From Glycomyces luteolus (GTDB lineage: Bacteria > Actinomycetota > Actinomycetes > Mycobacteriales > Micromonosporaceae): a DNA stretch of 64,000 nt. The translations under genes were made by a program, and so were the position numbers. Shown here one piece after another: positions 8,607 to 18,141 of the stretch. The first letter of the stretch is position 1, and each line of letters starts with the position of its first letter. Below the pieces are notes generated by a model that saw only the letters and a program-made list of their open reading frames with translations, had not been told where the DNA came from and ran no database searches. Location: assembly GCF_027622875.1 (NCBI RefSeq), contig NZ_JAPZVP010000011.1, positions 1 to 64,000 on the forward strand. Direction: 5' to 3'.

Positions 8607-10910
8607 TCAGAGCAGACTGAAGGCATTCTCTTCTTCTTGGGCGTTGTGGAGCCGCATGATCGCGTACAAGCCGTAGAGGCCGGCGCGCAAGTCAGTGAGT
8701 TCGTCGGGTTCGGGTTCCTCGCCGATGTCGTCGAAGCCGCGTCGGAGGCGGCGTACCTGGTGCTCGATCTCGGCGTGGGTGCGGCTGAAGGCGCCTGTCG
8801 GGTCGGGGCCGCCGAGGGCGCGGGCGATGATGGGAAGGAGCTGCTCCTCCTCTGCCCGTTCGTGCGGCAGCAGGTCGAGTTCGAGCCGGTCGAGCAGTTC
8901 GCGCAGCCTCTCCAGGTCGGGTCTGGAGCCTGAAAGGTCGTCGGCGACCGCGCGGACTTGCTCGATCAGCGGACCAAGGGCGGTGTGCTGCTCGTACAGT
9001 CGCCGGGCGGCGGCCAGGTCCGCCTCCGATAGAACCACGGTGTGAGTCCGCCCGGGCAGTAGGACTGTCAGCGCCATGGCGATGGCGGCGACGTCGATGC
9101 CCTCTTGAAGGATCGCGCCGAGCGTCGGCGTCAGGAGGCCGACCGCGGCGAGTGCCATCGCGGCGGCGGAGAGCGCCATGCCGGTCCCGGCGGCGCGGCG
9201 GGCGATGCGGCGGCTGCGGTGGGCGATGAGGATCGCGTCGGCCAGGCCGTCGACGCGGTCGGAGGTGAGTACGACGTCGGCGGCTTCGGCTGAGGCGGTC
9301 GCGCCACGCGCGGCGAGCGCTACCCCGACACCGGCGGCGGCCAGTGCGGGGGCGTCGTTGATGCCGTCGCCGACCATGATCGTCGGCGCGGTGGCCTGCT
9401 CTTCCTGGACGATCGCGAGCTTCTCGGCGGGGTCCCGGTCGGCGTAGACTGCGTCGGTCCCCACGATCCTCCCGACGGATGCCGCGATGTCGGCGCGGTC
9501 CCCGGTAACCAGTACAGTCCGGGTGATGCCCGCGTTCCTCAGCGCACGCATCATGCGAGGCGCGTCGGCGCGGAGTGGGTCGGTGAGGAGGAGGACGCCC
9601 GCCGGTCGCCCGTCGACTGCGGCGAACACCGTCAGCGATCCGTCGAGGGCGGCCCGGCGCCGGGCGCGGCGGACCCAGGCGGGGGGCGGGCCTTCAAGGA
9701 TCCAGGCCGCCTTGCCGAGCCGGACTACGTGTCTGTCCACAGTGCCCCGCAGGCCATAGCCGGGCTGTTCTTCCGCTCCGGACGCACTCGAGAGGGTGAG
9801 GCCGCGATCGCGGGCGGCGGTGACGATGGCGGCCGCCAGGACATGCGCCGACGTCTGATCGAGGGAGGCGGACAGGCGGAGGAGCTCGTCGGCGTCCGTG
9901 TCGTCTGCGGTGATGATCTCGCTGATGGAGGGGCGCCCGCGGGTGAGGGTGCCGGTCTTGTCGAACAGGAGCACTCGACCGGCGGCGAGCTGTTCGAGGG
10001 CGGCGCCGCCTTTGATGATGACGCCGTACCGGGAGGCGCGCGACAGGCCGGACATGATCGCGATGGGGGCGGCCAGCAGCAGCGGGCAGGGGGTCGCGAC
10101 GACCAGTACCGCGACGGCGCGTACGGGGTCGCCGGAAAGTACCCACGCGAGGCCGGAGACCGCGAGCGTCAGTGGTACGAACGCCAGGGCGAAGCGGTCG
10201 GCGAGGCGCACGAACGGCGCAGTTGAGGCTTGGGCCTGCTCGACCAGCCGCACGACGCCCGCGTAAGCGGATCGATCGGCGGTCTCGGTCGCAACCATCC
10301 GCACCGGACGCGCGGCGTTGACGACGCCGCTGCGGACATCATCGCCGGCGGGACGCTCGACGGGCATCGGCTCGCCGGACAGTGCGGACTCGTCGAACGA
10401 GGCGGATTCAAGGAGCCGGCCGTCGACGGGGACGATCTCACCAGCGCCCACCAGGAGGCGGTCGCCGACCCCGACTTCGGTGACCGGGATTTCGTGAACG
10501 CCGTCGTGGTCCTCGCGGCGCGCGATCCGTGGTGCCCGCGCAGCGAGGGCGCCCAGCTCTCGTTTGGCTCGCGCCGAGGCGCGAGCTTCGAGGAGACCGC
10601 CCGTGAACAGCATGATTGCGATGATTGCCCCAGCGAGGGGCTCCCTGACCAGCAGTGCGCCGACGAGGGCCAGCCAGGCGATCACGTCCACCGAGGGCCG
10701 ATGATGCCGCAGCGCCACCGCGATGGTGACCGTGGAGTAGGCCAGGCCGAGCGCGGTCGCCGCGATCCACGGTCCGGCCGCGAGCTCCTCGTCGCGTGCG
10801 AGCGCGAACGCAGCGCCTACCAGCAGCATCGCGGTCGCCGCGATGAACAGCAGCACCTCACGGTCGGCTCGCAGCAAACCGAGAGCCCGCCGCAGTCTCG
10901 AGGAATTCAC
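8607..10910 (-). CDS. P1B-5-type metal ATPase with C-terminal hemerythrin domain (Ni/Fe exporter-like)
   Basis: A 767-residue heavy-metal P-type ATPase. The GTG start at 10910 has AAGGGAAGG upstream. TM4 carries TPCP (about residue 273), the phosphorylation loop is DKTGTLT (about 317), the hinge is [10 protein letters not shown], and the last helix region has QEGID. TPCP plus QExxD and no N-terminal metal domain are traits of subclass P1B-5, known from Sinorhizobium Nia for Ni/Fe efflux. About 130 C-terminal residues form a hemerythrin-like helical bundle with LLPHERAEEEQLLP and FSRTHAEIEHQVRRL, a candidate diiron sensor. The substrate is inferred from class. Confidence 0.85.
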   Translation of the reverse strand: MNSSRLRRALGLLRADREVLLFIAATAMLLVGAAFALARDEELAAGPWIAATALGLAYSTVTIAVALRHHRPSVDVIAWLALVGALLVREPLAGAIIAIMLFTGGLLEARASARAKRELGALAARAPRIARREDHDGVHEIPVTEVGVGDRLLVGAGEIVPVDGRLLESASFDESALSGEPMPVERPAGDDVRSGVVNAARPVRMVATETADRSAYAGVVRLVEQAQASTAPFVRLADRFALAFVPLTLAVSGLAWVLSGDPVRAVAVLVVATPCPLLLAAPIAIMSGLSRASRYGVIIKGGAALEQLAAGRVLLFDKTGTLTRGRPSISEIITADDTDADELLRLSASLDQTSAHVLAAAIVTAARDRGLTLSSASGAEEQPGYGLRGTVDRHVVRLGKAAWILEGPPPAWVRRARRRAALDGSLTVFAAVDGRPAGVLLLTDPLRADAPRMMRALRNAGITRTVLVTGDRADIAASVGRIVGTDAVYADRDPAEKLAIVQEEQATAPTIMVGDGINDAPALAAAGVGVALAARGATASAEAADVVLTSDRVDGLADAILIAHRSRRIARRAAGTGMALSAAAMALAAVGLLTPTLGAILQEGIDVAAIAMALTVLLPGRTHTVVLSEADLAAARRLYEQHTALGPLIEQVRAVADDLSGSRPDLERLRELLDRLELDLLPHERAEEEQLLPIIARALGGPDPTGAFSRTHAEIEHQVRRLRRGFDDIGEEPEPDELTDLRAGLYGLYAIMRLHNAQEEENAFSLL

Positions 10911-11099
10911 GGCATCTGTCGCCTTCCCTTCGGTTCCATGGTCCCACTGGAGGACACCGGTCCCTGGGCTGAACGTCCCGACTCGTTGAAATGCGACGCG
11001 ATGACCGCCGACCCGCGCTCGTGCGAAACGCTGTTTCAACCCCTGCCGGAGGCATTGCAGGAAGACTGAGACCGAGATCTGGTCGAAGGGAGTGCGGCG

Positions 11100-11558
11100 G
11101 TGTCACGAGGAGTGCGCCACGGACGCATCGTGGTGGGTGTCGATGGCTCGCCTTCGTCGGTCCAGGCCCTGAGATGGGCGTTGGACCAGGCCGAGTTGAC
11201 CGGTGCGGCAGTCCATGCGGTCAGCGCCTGGGAAGCGCACGGCGGTCAGGGCGGGAATGCGCGGGTCTATCCCGACGATGTTCCGGCCGAGCGGGCGGCG
11301 GTTCGGCTGTCCGAGGCGATCGGCGAGGCGGCGACCGGGCGAGCATCGGTCGAGGTGTCGCACAAGATCGTTGAAGGCCACCCCGCAGACGTTCTCATCG
11401 AAGCAGCCCGGACGGCGGACATCTTGGTCATGGGCAACCGAGGCCATGGACGGTTCACCGGCGCATTGGTGGGGTCGGTTACGCATCGCTGCATCCAGCA
11501 TGCGAGCTGTCCGGTCGTGGTGATCAGAGCCGAGGAGTCAGATGACGAGCGACGGTGA
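11100..11558 (+). CDS. Universal stress protein (single UspA domain)
   Basis: A 152-residue UspA-fold protein with the ATP-binding signature GNRGHGRFTGALVGS and the N-terminal strand IVVGVDGSPSS. It is one of three USP genes in 7 kb. It is transcribed away from the P1B-5 ATPase and overlaps the 3' end of galT tail-to-tail by 35 bases. Such clusters often belong to hypoxia or dormancy regulons; that link is inferred. Confidence 0.85.
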   Translation: MSRGVRHGRIVVGVDGSPSSVQALRWALDQAELTGAAVHAVSAWEAHGGQGGNARVYPDDVPAERAAVRLSEAIGEAATGRASVEVSHKIVEGHPADVLIEAARTADILVMGNRGHGRFTGALVGSVTHRCIQHASCPVVVIRAEESDDERR

Positions 11559-12630
11559 GGCCGCCGTGTAAGCGTCCCGAATCCGGCAGTCCGGGTATGA
11601 CGCGCCTGAGTTGAGCGGCCGTGTGTTCGGGTGGTACGGGGTTGACCGCCGTTCCGGTGCCTATTTCGAATCCGGCAGCGACGACGAGGCGGGGCAGCAC
11701 GTCGAGGTGCCAGGAGAAGGAGGCCGCGTGCTTCTCCTCGCTTGGGGCGCTGATGATCACGTAGTTGTAGGGGATGTCGCCGAGCAGTCCCCGAAGCGCC
11801 ACAAGCAGGCGGCGAAGCATTCGGCCCGTCTCGGTGAGTGTCTCGTCGGAGACGTCTGCGAACGAGGCCTGGTGGTCGCGCGGCACCACTCGCATCTCGT
11901 AGGGGGCGGTGGAGGCGAAGGGCGCGAGCGCGACGACGTGATCGGACATGGCGATGACGCGTGTGCCCTCGTCGAGCTCGGCGGCGGTCACGTCGGTATT
12001 GAGAGAGCTGCCGTGGTCGTCGTAGTAGGCGCGGGCGATGTCGAATCGCTGCCGGAATCGCAGCGGCACGATCGGGACGGCGACGACTTGGGAGTGCGGG
12101 TGCTGCAGGGAGGTGCCCGAGGGGGCACCGTGGTTGCGAAACGGCAGCACCAGGCCCGGCCGAGTGGCGCGGAGCGCGCGGGATCGGGCACGGTAGGCCT
12201 CGAACACGGCGGTCACTGCTGCATCGTCGAGGTCGGGCAGGTCGAGGTCATGGCGCGGCGTCTCGATGACGATCTCGTGCGCACCGAGGCCGTCGGCCGT
12301 GACGAACGGGCCGTTCACGCGGCTTCGGACCGGACCGGATCCGGTGGCCAGGATCGGGTAGCGGTTGGGTACCACCCGAATCGCCCAGCTCTCGTCGGCG
12401 CCGTGCAGCCGCCACAACTCCGGTGGGGTGCGGTCCTCATTGCCGGGGCAGAAGGGGCAGTCCGGGTCGATAGCCGGAAGCCGTGCCGATTCGACGGTCG
12501 GCTCCGGCACCTGGTGCGGGCGACTGGCGCGTCCTGGAGCGATGACGACCCAGTCGCGGGTGAAGGGGTCCTGGCGCAGTTCCGGCGCCGTATCCTCCGT
12601 CCCGGCCTCGCCCTGCAGGGGATGACTCAC
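11524..12630 (-). CDS. galT: Galactose-1-phosphate uridylyltransferase
   Basis: A 368-residue GalT converting galactose-1-phosphate and UDP-glucose to glucose-1-phosphate and UDP-galactose. The zinc motif is CPFCPGNE (about residue 55) and the nucleotidyl-His motif is [14 protein letters not shown]-terminal [14 protein letters not shown] is typical. The GTG start at 12630 overlaps the stop of the upstream glycosyltransferase by 4 bases, so the two are coupled. No galK or galE is nearby; in this context the enzyme may feed sugar nucleotides to the adjacent GT4 enzyme. Confidence 0.88.
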   Translation of the reverse strand: MSHPLQGEAGTEDTAPELRQDPFTRDWVVIAPGRASRPHQVPEPTVESARLPAIDPDCPFCPGNEDRTPPELWRLHGADESWAIRVVPNRYPILATGSGPVRSRVNGPFVTADGLGAHEIVIETPRHDLDLPDLDDAAVTAVFEAYRARSRALRATRPGLVLPFRNHGAPSGTSLQHPHSQVVAVPIVPLRFRQRFDIARAYYDDHGSSLNTDVTAAELDEGTRVIAMSDHVVALAPFASTAPYEMRVVPRDHQASFADVSDETLTETGRMLRRLLVALRGLLGDIPYNYVIISAPSEEKHAASFSWHLDVLPRLVVAAGFEIGTGTAVNPVPPEHTAAQLRRVIPGLPDSGRLHGGLTVARHLTPRL

Positions 12631-14099
12631 AGGCCCGCTCGCTTCGCGGTGCGCAGGAACAGCTCCGGGTTCGCGGCGAACTCCCGGGCGCAGGAAGCCG
12701 AGCAGAAACGGTACCGCCTCCCGCCTCGGCTGAGCTGGTGCTTGGTGTCGTCGTGAAGCCGCATACCGCACACCGGGTCGCGGTCCTCGCCGGTGATCCC
12801 GGCCGCCGCCGGCGTTCGCGGCGGCGCCGGGTGCTGTTCGAGCAGATCGGCATAGAGCCGGAGTTCATCGCCGATGAGACGGGGCAGCAGGAAACGGCGC
12901 CGGACCAGTTCGCGGCCGGCGAGCGCGAGGCGGCGACCGGACTCGGGGTCCCTCAACAGGTCCAGGATCCGCTCAGCGCACTCCTCGACGCTGTCGACGA
13001 GGTAGCCGCCGACGCCGTCGGTGAGTTGCAGCGGAATGCCGCCTGCCCGGCCGGCGACGACCGGTGTGCCCTTCCAGGTCGCCTCGGAGATGACCAGCCC
13101 GAACCCTTCGCGCAGCGACTTCTGGATGACGACTTCGGCTAGGCGCTGGAAGGCGTTGACCTCGATATTGCCCACCCCGGTGAGGTTGGTGAACAGGTAG
13201 ATGTCAGGGTCGTCGGCCGCCTCCGTGCTGATCTCGTGGTACACCTGCCAACCCTCGGGGTCGTCGAGCGCCATCGAACCGACCAGCGCCAGCTGCACAC
13301 CCGGCATTCGGCGTTTGACGATCCGATAGGCGGCGATCACGCCGAGCGGGTCCTTCCAGTGGTCGAACCGGGAGACTTGGACCAGCAGCGGCCGGGTGAC
13401 GTCCACCCCTATCCAATCCAGGATCTCGGTTGTCAGGCCTTTGTCGAGGTCGATGTTCTTCGGGCTGAGCGGATCGATTGCGGGAGGGATGATCTCCACT
13501 CGGCCGGGCGGCGCGTCCGGTGGGGCGAATGAACCGAGGGTGTACACCGCGGCGTCGTATTCGCCCAGCAGCGGTGCCAGTTTGGCGAGCACCGCCGGGT
13601 CGGGCGCCGAACTGTCGATGTGGCATCGCCAGATCCAGACCGCGTCGCGGCGGCCGACCAGATGCCGCAGCATAAGCGGCTGCGGATCGTGCACGACGAC
13701 GATGTCGTAGGACTCCTCGACATTCTCGGCTGCCCGCGCGGACGTCTGCTCGTAGATCTCCCATTCGGCCGGCGTCACCCCGCGCGTTCCGCCTTGGAGC
13801 GCATTGTGGATCGCCTTTGTCACGGCGAAGAACTCGCTGGAACCGGGAATGGTCTTCCATCTCGCGACGATGCCCAGGTCGCGCAGCAGTGGCACCTGCG
13901 ACCGCAGGATTTCGGCGACACCGCCACCGTAGGCGGTGGCGTTCAAATGCAGCACCCGCAGCCCTTGCAGCGGCGCCGCCAGCCTGCGCAGCTCCTCCAC
14001 CGCCGCATCGCCCGCGCTGGCACGGTACGTGTCCAGACTGCTGCGGCCCACCTCAACGTTCTGAAGCATCATCATCGCCTCCGTCAGCTGTACCGGCAC
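12627..14099 (-). CDS. GT4 glycosyltransferase (trehalose-synthase type) fused to a C-terminal YHS domain
   Basis: A 490-residue protein. Residues 1-420 form a GT-B glycosyltransferase like Tre[17 protein letters not shown] at the N-terminus, DRWK-equivalent [11 protein letters not shown], and the donor-site region [10 protein letters not shown]. TreT-type enzymes join NDP-glucose and glucose to trehalose. Residues about 440-490 are a YHS metal-binding module ([13 protein letters not shown] then [12 protein letters not shown]), usually found on copper or toluene-monooxygenase proteins. The fusion is unusual and suggests a metal- or redox-sensing input. It is coupled to galT. Confidence 0.8.
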   Translation of the reverse strand: MPVQLTEAMMMLQNVEVGRSSLDTYRASAGDAAVEELRRLAAPLQGLRVLHLNATAYGGGVAEILRSQVPLLRDLGIVARWKTIPGSSEFFAVTKAIHNALQGGTRGVTPAEWEIYEQTSARAAENVEESYDIVVVHDPQPLMLRHLVGRRDAVWIWRCHIDSSAPDPAVLAKLAPLLGEYDAAVYTLGSFAPPDAPPGRVEIIPPAIDPLSPKNIDLDKGLTTEILDWIGVDVTRPLLVQVSRFDHWKDPLGVIAAYRIVKRRMPGVQLALVGSMALDDPEGWQVYHEISTEAADDPDIYLFTNLTGVGNIEVNAFQRLAEVVIQKSLREGFGLVISEATWKGTPVVAGRAGGIPLQLTDGVGGYLVDSVEECAERILDLLRDPESGRRLALAGRELVRRRFLLPRLIGDELRLYADLLEQHPAPPRTPAAAGITGEDRDPVCGMRLHDDTKHQLSRGGRRYRFCSASCAREFAANPELFLRTAKRAGL

Positions 14100-14111
14100 A
14101 AGATCTTCGCT

Positions 14112-15941
14112 TCAGCGCAAGCGGCGGGCGATCGGGTCGGGTTCGTCACCGATGCGGGCCAGCCGCAGATTCACGTTCGAGAGAGGGTTGAGGTCGAGTT
14201 CGGCGATCTCGGGGACGAGGGAGCCGAACCGGGGATCGTGAACGATGCCTGCCGTCAGTTCGAGTTCGGTTTCGAGCATCGGCTGCAGCACTACAGCGGC
14301 CCGCTTGTCGCCCTTGGCGATCGCCGCGACCTGCTTGAAGGCGGCTCTGACTTCTCGCGGGCTGCGCAAGTCGAGGCGGACGGCTCCGGCCTCGGACTTG
14401 TGAACCAGCCCTGGGGCATCGGCCTTGACCGCCACGGGGTATCCCAGATCGCGGGCAGCGGCGACCGCCCGCGACTTCGAGCTCACGGTTGCGGTCAGTG
14501 CGAGCGGGATGCCGTAGCACTTGAGGATGGCGGCTGCCTCGGCGACCGTCTGCCACTCATTGCCGTCCTCGAGCAGCCGCTCGACGATGCCATGGGCCCT
14601 GTGCCGGTCGATGCCCTGCAGCTGCGGTCGTTTACCGAGCGGGCTAGTGCTCCATCGGGCGTATGCGGCGGCGCGGCCCAGAGCGGCGACAGCGGTCTCG
14701 GGGAAGTCGAACACCGGGATTCGCCTGGCGCCCAAGTCGGTCGACGCGTCCAAGACGACGACGGCGGGAAGGCCTGGCAGAGCGTCGAGCGCGCGGGCGA
14801 TCGCAGTCAGGTTTGCCTCTACGTCGCTGGCACCGGTCGCGGCGACGACCGCGAGTTTCGCGTCGACTTCTCGAGAGGCGCCGAGGAAGGCGAGTGCTTC
14901 GCCGAACGCCTCGCGTCCCGCGGCCGCACCCAGGTCGACCGGGTTGTCGGTCGCGGCCTCCCTTGAGACGCCCTGTGCGATGTGCCGGCGAGCGTGCTCG
15001 CTCAGTGCTTGAACCTCCAGGCCAGCGGCCTGGGCGGCGTCTGCGGCGACGACGCCGACGCCACCGGCGTTCTCGGCGAACCCCGATGAAATGACGACGG
15101 CCCCCCGCACCCAGGCTGCGCCCGCCTCGCGCAGGACTTCAGCGACGGCCGGTGCCGGGACGGCCACCACGACGAGGTCGACCGGCTTGGGCGCCTCGGC
15201 CAGCGAGGACCAGGTCCGCCGCCCGGACGCTTCGGGGTGGATCGGGTAGACCGGTCCGGTGAAACCGCCGTCGACGATGGACCGGAGGATGCGGGCGCCG
15301 ATGCCTTTGCCGGAACGGCTGGCGCCGACCACTGCGACCGAGGCGGGGTCGAGCAGCGGCCGCAGCGATATGCGCTCGGAAGCCCGCTCACGCTCGGCCA
15401 CTTCCTCGGCAAGGGTCTCGTCGAAGTCGGTTTCGACGACCAGGTCCGCCACGCCGCCTTGATACGGCGTGGCAATGCCGGGCACGAGACGCTTCGCCAA
15501 ACGCAGCATCTGCAAGTTCACGGCCAGCACCTGGCCTGACAACTCCCTGATCCAGGCGGCGGCCGCGGCCGATGCGAGGTGTTCGAGCATCAGCGTCCCC
15601 AGACCGCGGTGCTGATGGTCGGGGACGACGAGGACCCCGAACTCGGCCCGGTCGGGGTGATCCGGAACGGGGGCGAAGGAGGCCGCTCCGAGCAGGCGAC
15701 CCTCGTCCTCGACGGGGAGGGCCGCGCCCTCACCGGTCTCATTGAGACTGATGAGGCGGCCCGCTTCGATCGCGAGAGCGCCCCGACCGCTGCCGAAGAA
15801 CCGATAGCGCAAGTCCGAAGCGGCGCAACGCTCGTGCCTGGTGATGAGCGCTTCGAGATCGTCCGGAGCGATCGGCCGGAGGCGGACGATCCCGCCGTCG
15901 GCGTCGAGCGCGTCAACCGCTGGTGGGGGACGAACGTTCAC
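14112..15941 (-). CDS. GNAT acetyltransferase fused to an internally deleted NDP-forming CoA-ligase
   Basis: A 609-residue protein. It starts with a GNAT domain (about 1-165; VLVVPDHQHRGLGTLML is the CoA loop), then a CoA-binding Rossmann domain (LLDPASVAVVGASRSG near 196), then CoA-ligase and ATP-grasp pieces. Full-length relatives (Pat-type protein acetyltransferases of actinomycetes) are near 890 residues. Two in-frame gaps are apparent: SSGFAE runs directly into NAGGVGVVAADA (about 285), losing most of the first succinyl-CoA-ligase domain, and GSLV runs into PEIAELDLNP (about 576), losing the ATP-grasp core. It may still acetylate but probably lacks ligase function. Confidence 0.75.
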   Translation of the reverse strand: MNVRPPPAVDALDADGGIVRLRPIAPDDLEALITRHERCAASDLRYRFFGSGRGALAIEAGRLISLNETGEGAALPVEDEGRLLGAASFAPVPDHPDRAEFGVLVVPDHQHRGLGTLMLEHLASAAAAAWIRELSGQVLAVNLQMLRLAKRLVPGIATPYQGGVADLVVETDFDETLAEEVAERERASERISLRPLLDPASVAVVGASRSGKGIGARILRSIVDGGFTGPVYPIHPEASGRRTWSSLAEAPKPVDLVVVAVPAPAVAEVLREAGAAWVRGAVVISSGFAENAGGVGVVAADAAQAAGLEVQALSEHARRHIAQGVSREAATDNPVDLGAAAGREAFGEALAFLGASREVDAKLAVVAATGASDVEANLTAIARALDALPGLPAVVVLDASTDLGARRIPVFDFPETAVAALGRAAAYARWSTSPLGKRPQLQGIDRHRAHGIVERLLEDGNEWQTVAEAAAILKCYGIPLALTATVSSKSRAVAAARDLGYPVAVKADAPGLVHKSEAGAVRLDLRSPREVRAAFKQVAAIAKGDKRAAVVLQPMLETELELTAGIVHDPRFGSLVPEIAELDLNPLSNVNLRLARIGDEPDPIARRLR

Positions 15942-15998
15942 AGTGCCTCCTTCGAGCGAGGATGTGGCAGCCGAATGTCCGCTGCCCGGGCGAAACGT

Positions 15999-16442
15999 TC
16001 ACACTTTGTCGTGGATGACAACGACCGGACAAGTCGCGTGGTGGGCGCAATGGCTGCTCACCGAGCCGAGCAGCGCGCCCGCGAACCCGCCGTGGCCTCG
16101 GCTGCCCACGACGAGAAGGTCGGCGCCCTCGGCCTGCTTCAGCAGGACTTCGGCGGGATGCCCTTCGAGGACCCGCCGCTCGACCGGCACCTGGGGCCAC
16201 TCGGCTGAAGCAGGCGTGATGATCGATTCCAGCGAGTTCCTCGCTTCATCGGCCCATTGCACACCGGACGCCACCAGCTCAGCGGTCCCGTACCCGGTCG
16301 GCGCACGCCAGGCCAGCACCGCCTTGATCTTCATCCCGGTGGCTTCGGCCTGCCGCAACGCCCAGTCCAACGCTCGGCGCGACGACGGTGACCCGTCGAC
16401 ACCGACCACGACCACGCCCTGTTCCTGCTTCCGATCGGACAT
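15999..16442 (-). CDS. Universal stress protein (single UspA domain)
   Basis: A 147-residue protein with VVVVGVDGSPSSRRAL and the ATP-binding motif GSRGHGGFAGALLGS. GAGGGGGAG precedes the ATG at 16442. A longer start at 16457 is possible but has no better ribosome site. It is about 57 bases upstream of the GNAT/CoA-ligase gene on the same strand, so they may be co-transcribed. Confidence 0.85.
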   Translation of the reverse strand: MSDRKQEQGVVVVGVDGSPSSRRALDWALRQAEATGMKIKAVLAWRAPTGYGTAELVASGVQWADEARNSLESIITPASAEWPQVPVERRVLEGHPAEVLLKQAEGADLLVVGSRGHGGFAGALLGSVSSHCAHHATCPVVVIHDKV

Positions 16443-16630
16443 GTCGCTCCCCCTCAAGCTGACTCTAGATCGATCGGTGGGCCGCCGCCCGGCCGAGCGG
16501 AAAGTCCTCGCCTGAAAAGTCCGTGCGGTGCCTGGAGCCGCGGCGACTCGCGAGTTTCAGGGTTTCACCGATGAGGCGCATCGGCAAGGGCCACCCTGAA
16601 CTGTCAGCACACGACGAACAGGGGGGACCG

Positions 16631-17614
16631 ATGGGCAGGCTTGAAGGAAAGGTCGCGCTGGTGACCGGTGCTGCGAGTGGCATCGGGCGGGCCACGGCCC
16701 TGCGTCTGGCCGCCGAAGGTGCGGCGGTGGTCGTGACGGACGTCCAGGACGAACCCGGCGAAGCGGTCGCCGAGCAGGTCCGCAGCCTCGGGGCCCGTGC
16801 GGTCTACCTGCGGCACGATGTCAGTGACGAGACTTCATGGCAGGTCGCAGTCGACCGGGCGTCCGCTGAGTTCGGCCGCCTCGACGTCCTGGTGAACAAC
16901 GCCGGCATCGGCGACCTCGCCACGATCGAGGACACGTCAAGGGACGACTGGGAGCGGACGATCGCGGTCGACCAGACCGGCGTGTTCCTCGGCATGAAGA
17001 CCGCTGCGACGGCGTTGAAGGCCTCCGGCCGCGGCTCGATCGTGAACATCAGCTCTATTTTCGGAGCCTCGGGAGGGTTCGGCACCTCACCTGCGTACCA
17101 CGCGGCAAAGGGCGCCGTCCGGATCCTCACCAAGAACGCCGCCCTGCACTGGGCGACGGAGGGCGTGCGCGTCAACTCGGTGCACCCCGGCTTCATCGAC
17201 ACGCCGATGCTCGAGGCCGCCAAGGGAACCGAGTTCGAATCCGGGATGATCGCACTCACCCCGATGGGCCGCTTGGGGAGACCCGAGGAAGTCGCGGCAT
17301 GCGTCGCATTCCTCGCCAGCGACGACGCCTCCTTCATCACCGGTTCCGAACTGTACGTAGACGGCGGCTACCTGGCTCGATTATCGGGAACCCGGATCGA
17401 GCGCGCCGGCCGGTCGAACAGCTGCCGACCTCACGGCTCGATGTCGCCGTCCGGCTCGTCAAGCCTGGCTGGGATCACGCTCCGCTTCGGACGACGACGA
17501 CAGGGCAAGTCGCATGGTGAATGCAGTGCAGGCTCACCGAACCGAGCAACGACCTGGCGAAACCGCCGTAGCCTCGATTCCCGACCACCAGCAAGTCGGC
17601 GTCCTTCGCCCTAG
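16631..17614 (+). CDS. SDR oxidoreductase with abnormal C-terminal extension
   Basis: Residues 1-250 are a classical short-chain dehydrogenase: TGAASGIG cofactor motif, NNAG, a Ser in NISSIFGASG and YHAAK. The domain ends as usual at YVDGGYLAR. Instead of stopping, the frame runs about 75 more residues of Arg/Ser-rich sequence that is antisense to the USP gene at 17475-17924. Loss of the natural stop is the simplest reading. The ATG at 16631 has a G-rich ribosome site. Substrate unknown. Confidence 0.8.
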   Translation: MGRLEGKVALVTGAASGIGRATALRLAAEGAAVVVTDVQDEPGEAVAEQVRSLGARAVYLRHDVSDETSWQVAVDRASAEFGRLDVLVNNAGIGDLATIEDTSRDDWERTIAVDQTGVFLGMKTAATALKASGRGSIVNISSIFGASGGFGTSPAYHAAKGAVRILTKNAALHWATEGVRVNSVHPGFIDTPMLEAAKGTEFESGMIALTPMGRLGRPEEVAACVAFLASDDASFITGSELYVDGGYLARLSGTRIERAGRSNSCRPHGSMSPSGSSSLAGITLRFGRRRQGKSHGECSAGSPNRATTWRNRRSLDSRPPASRRPSP

Positions 17615-17924
17615 CGAGCAGCACGCTTGCGGGATTGCCCAGCACGACGCGGCGTCGCACCGTTACGCCCGAATCGCCAGCGGTGACTTTCCCGATGGCC
17701 GCGGCCAATGCCGTTCCCGCTTCAGCTTCAAGGTCCTCGCCTGGTAGGAGCGCGACCGGAGCCCCGAAGCTGATCGGATACTCCCAGGCGTGGACAGCCT
17801 CCACCTCGGCTCCAGTCGCTTCCGCCTGTTTCACCGCCCACCGCAGTGCCACCATCGAGGACGGCGAGCCGTCCACACCCACCACGATGCGATCCCGATG
17901 CTGTTCCTTCTCGGATGTATTCAT
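17475..17924 (-). CDS. Universal stress protein (single UspA domain)
   Basis: A 149-residue protein with IVVGVDGSPSSMVALRW and GNRGYGGFARSLLGS. It is the third USP of the island and most like the one at 15999-16442 in its tail (HHATCPVVVV). It converges with the SDR gene and overlaps its readthrough tail by 140 bases. A GAGGGGTC ribosome site precedes the ATG. Confidence 0.85.
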   Translation of the reverse strand: MNTSEKEQHRDRIVVGVDGSPSSMVALRWAVKQAEATGAEVEAVHAWEYPISFGAPVALLPGEDLEAEAGTALAAAIGKVTAGDSGVTVRRRVVLGNPASVLLARAKDADLLVVGNRGYGGFARSLLGSVSLHCIHHATCPVVVVRSGA

Positions 17925-18041
17925 TGACCCCTCCCGGCTCCGCCTCTAGCGTGCCTGAGATCAGCAGGCGAGGCGCTCTAACGCGCGGATCTCCGCCGCC
18001 ACCAAGAGGCGTGTCCGGGTGATTCTTCGAGCTTGATCCGA

Positions 18042-18056
18042 CTGACGGTCGGGCCG
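18042..18056 (+). promoter_or_regulatory. Candidate DevR/OsdR-like box
   Basis: CTGACGGTCGGGCCG lies about 85 bases upstream of the split-barrel protein gene. The same motif with one change, CTGACCGTCGGGCCG, lies at 24142-24156 before the membrane-protein pair. The GAC-N4-GGNCC layout resembles DevR/OsdR boxes of dormancy regulons. This is a visual match only. Confidence 0.3.
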
Positions 18057-18141
18057 CCCGCCCCCTGATATCGTCGAAAATGAAGTCGGGTCGCGTCTTC
18101 ATGCTCCACGCACCGAGACCTGCTGAACTGAGAGGGGCGAA

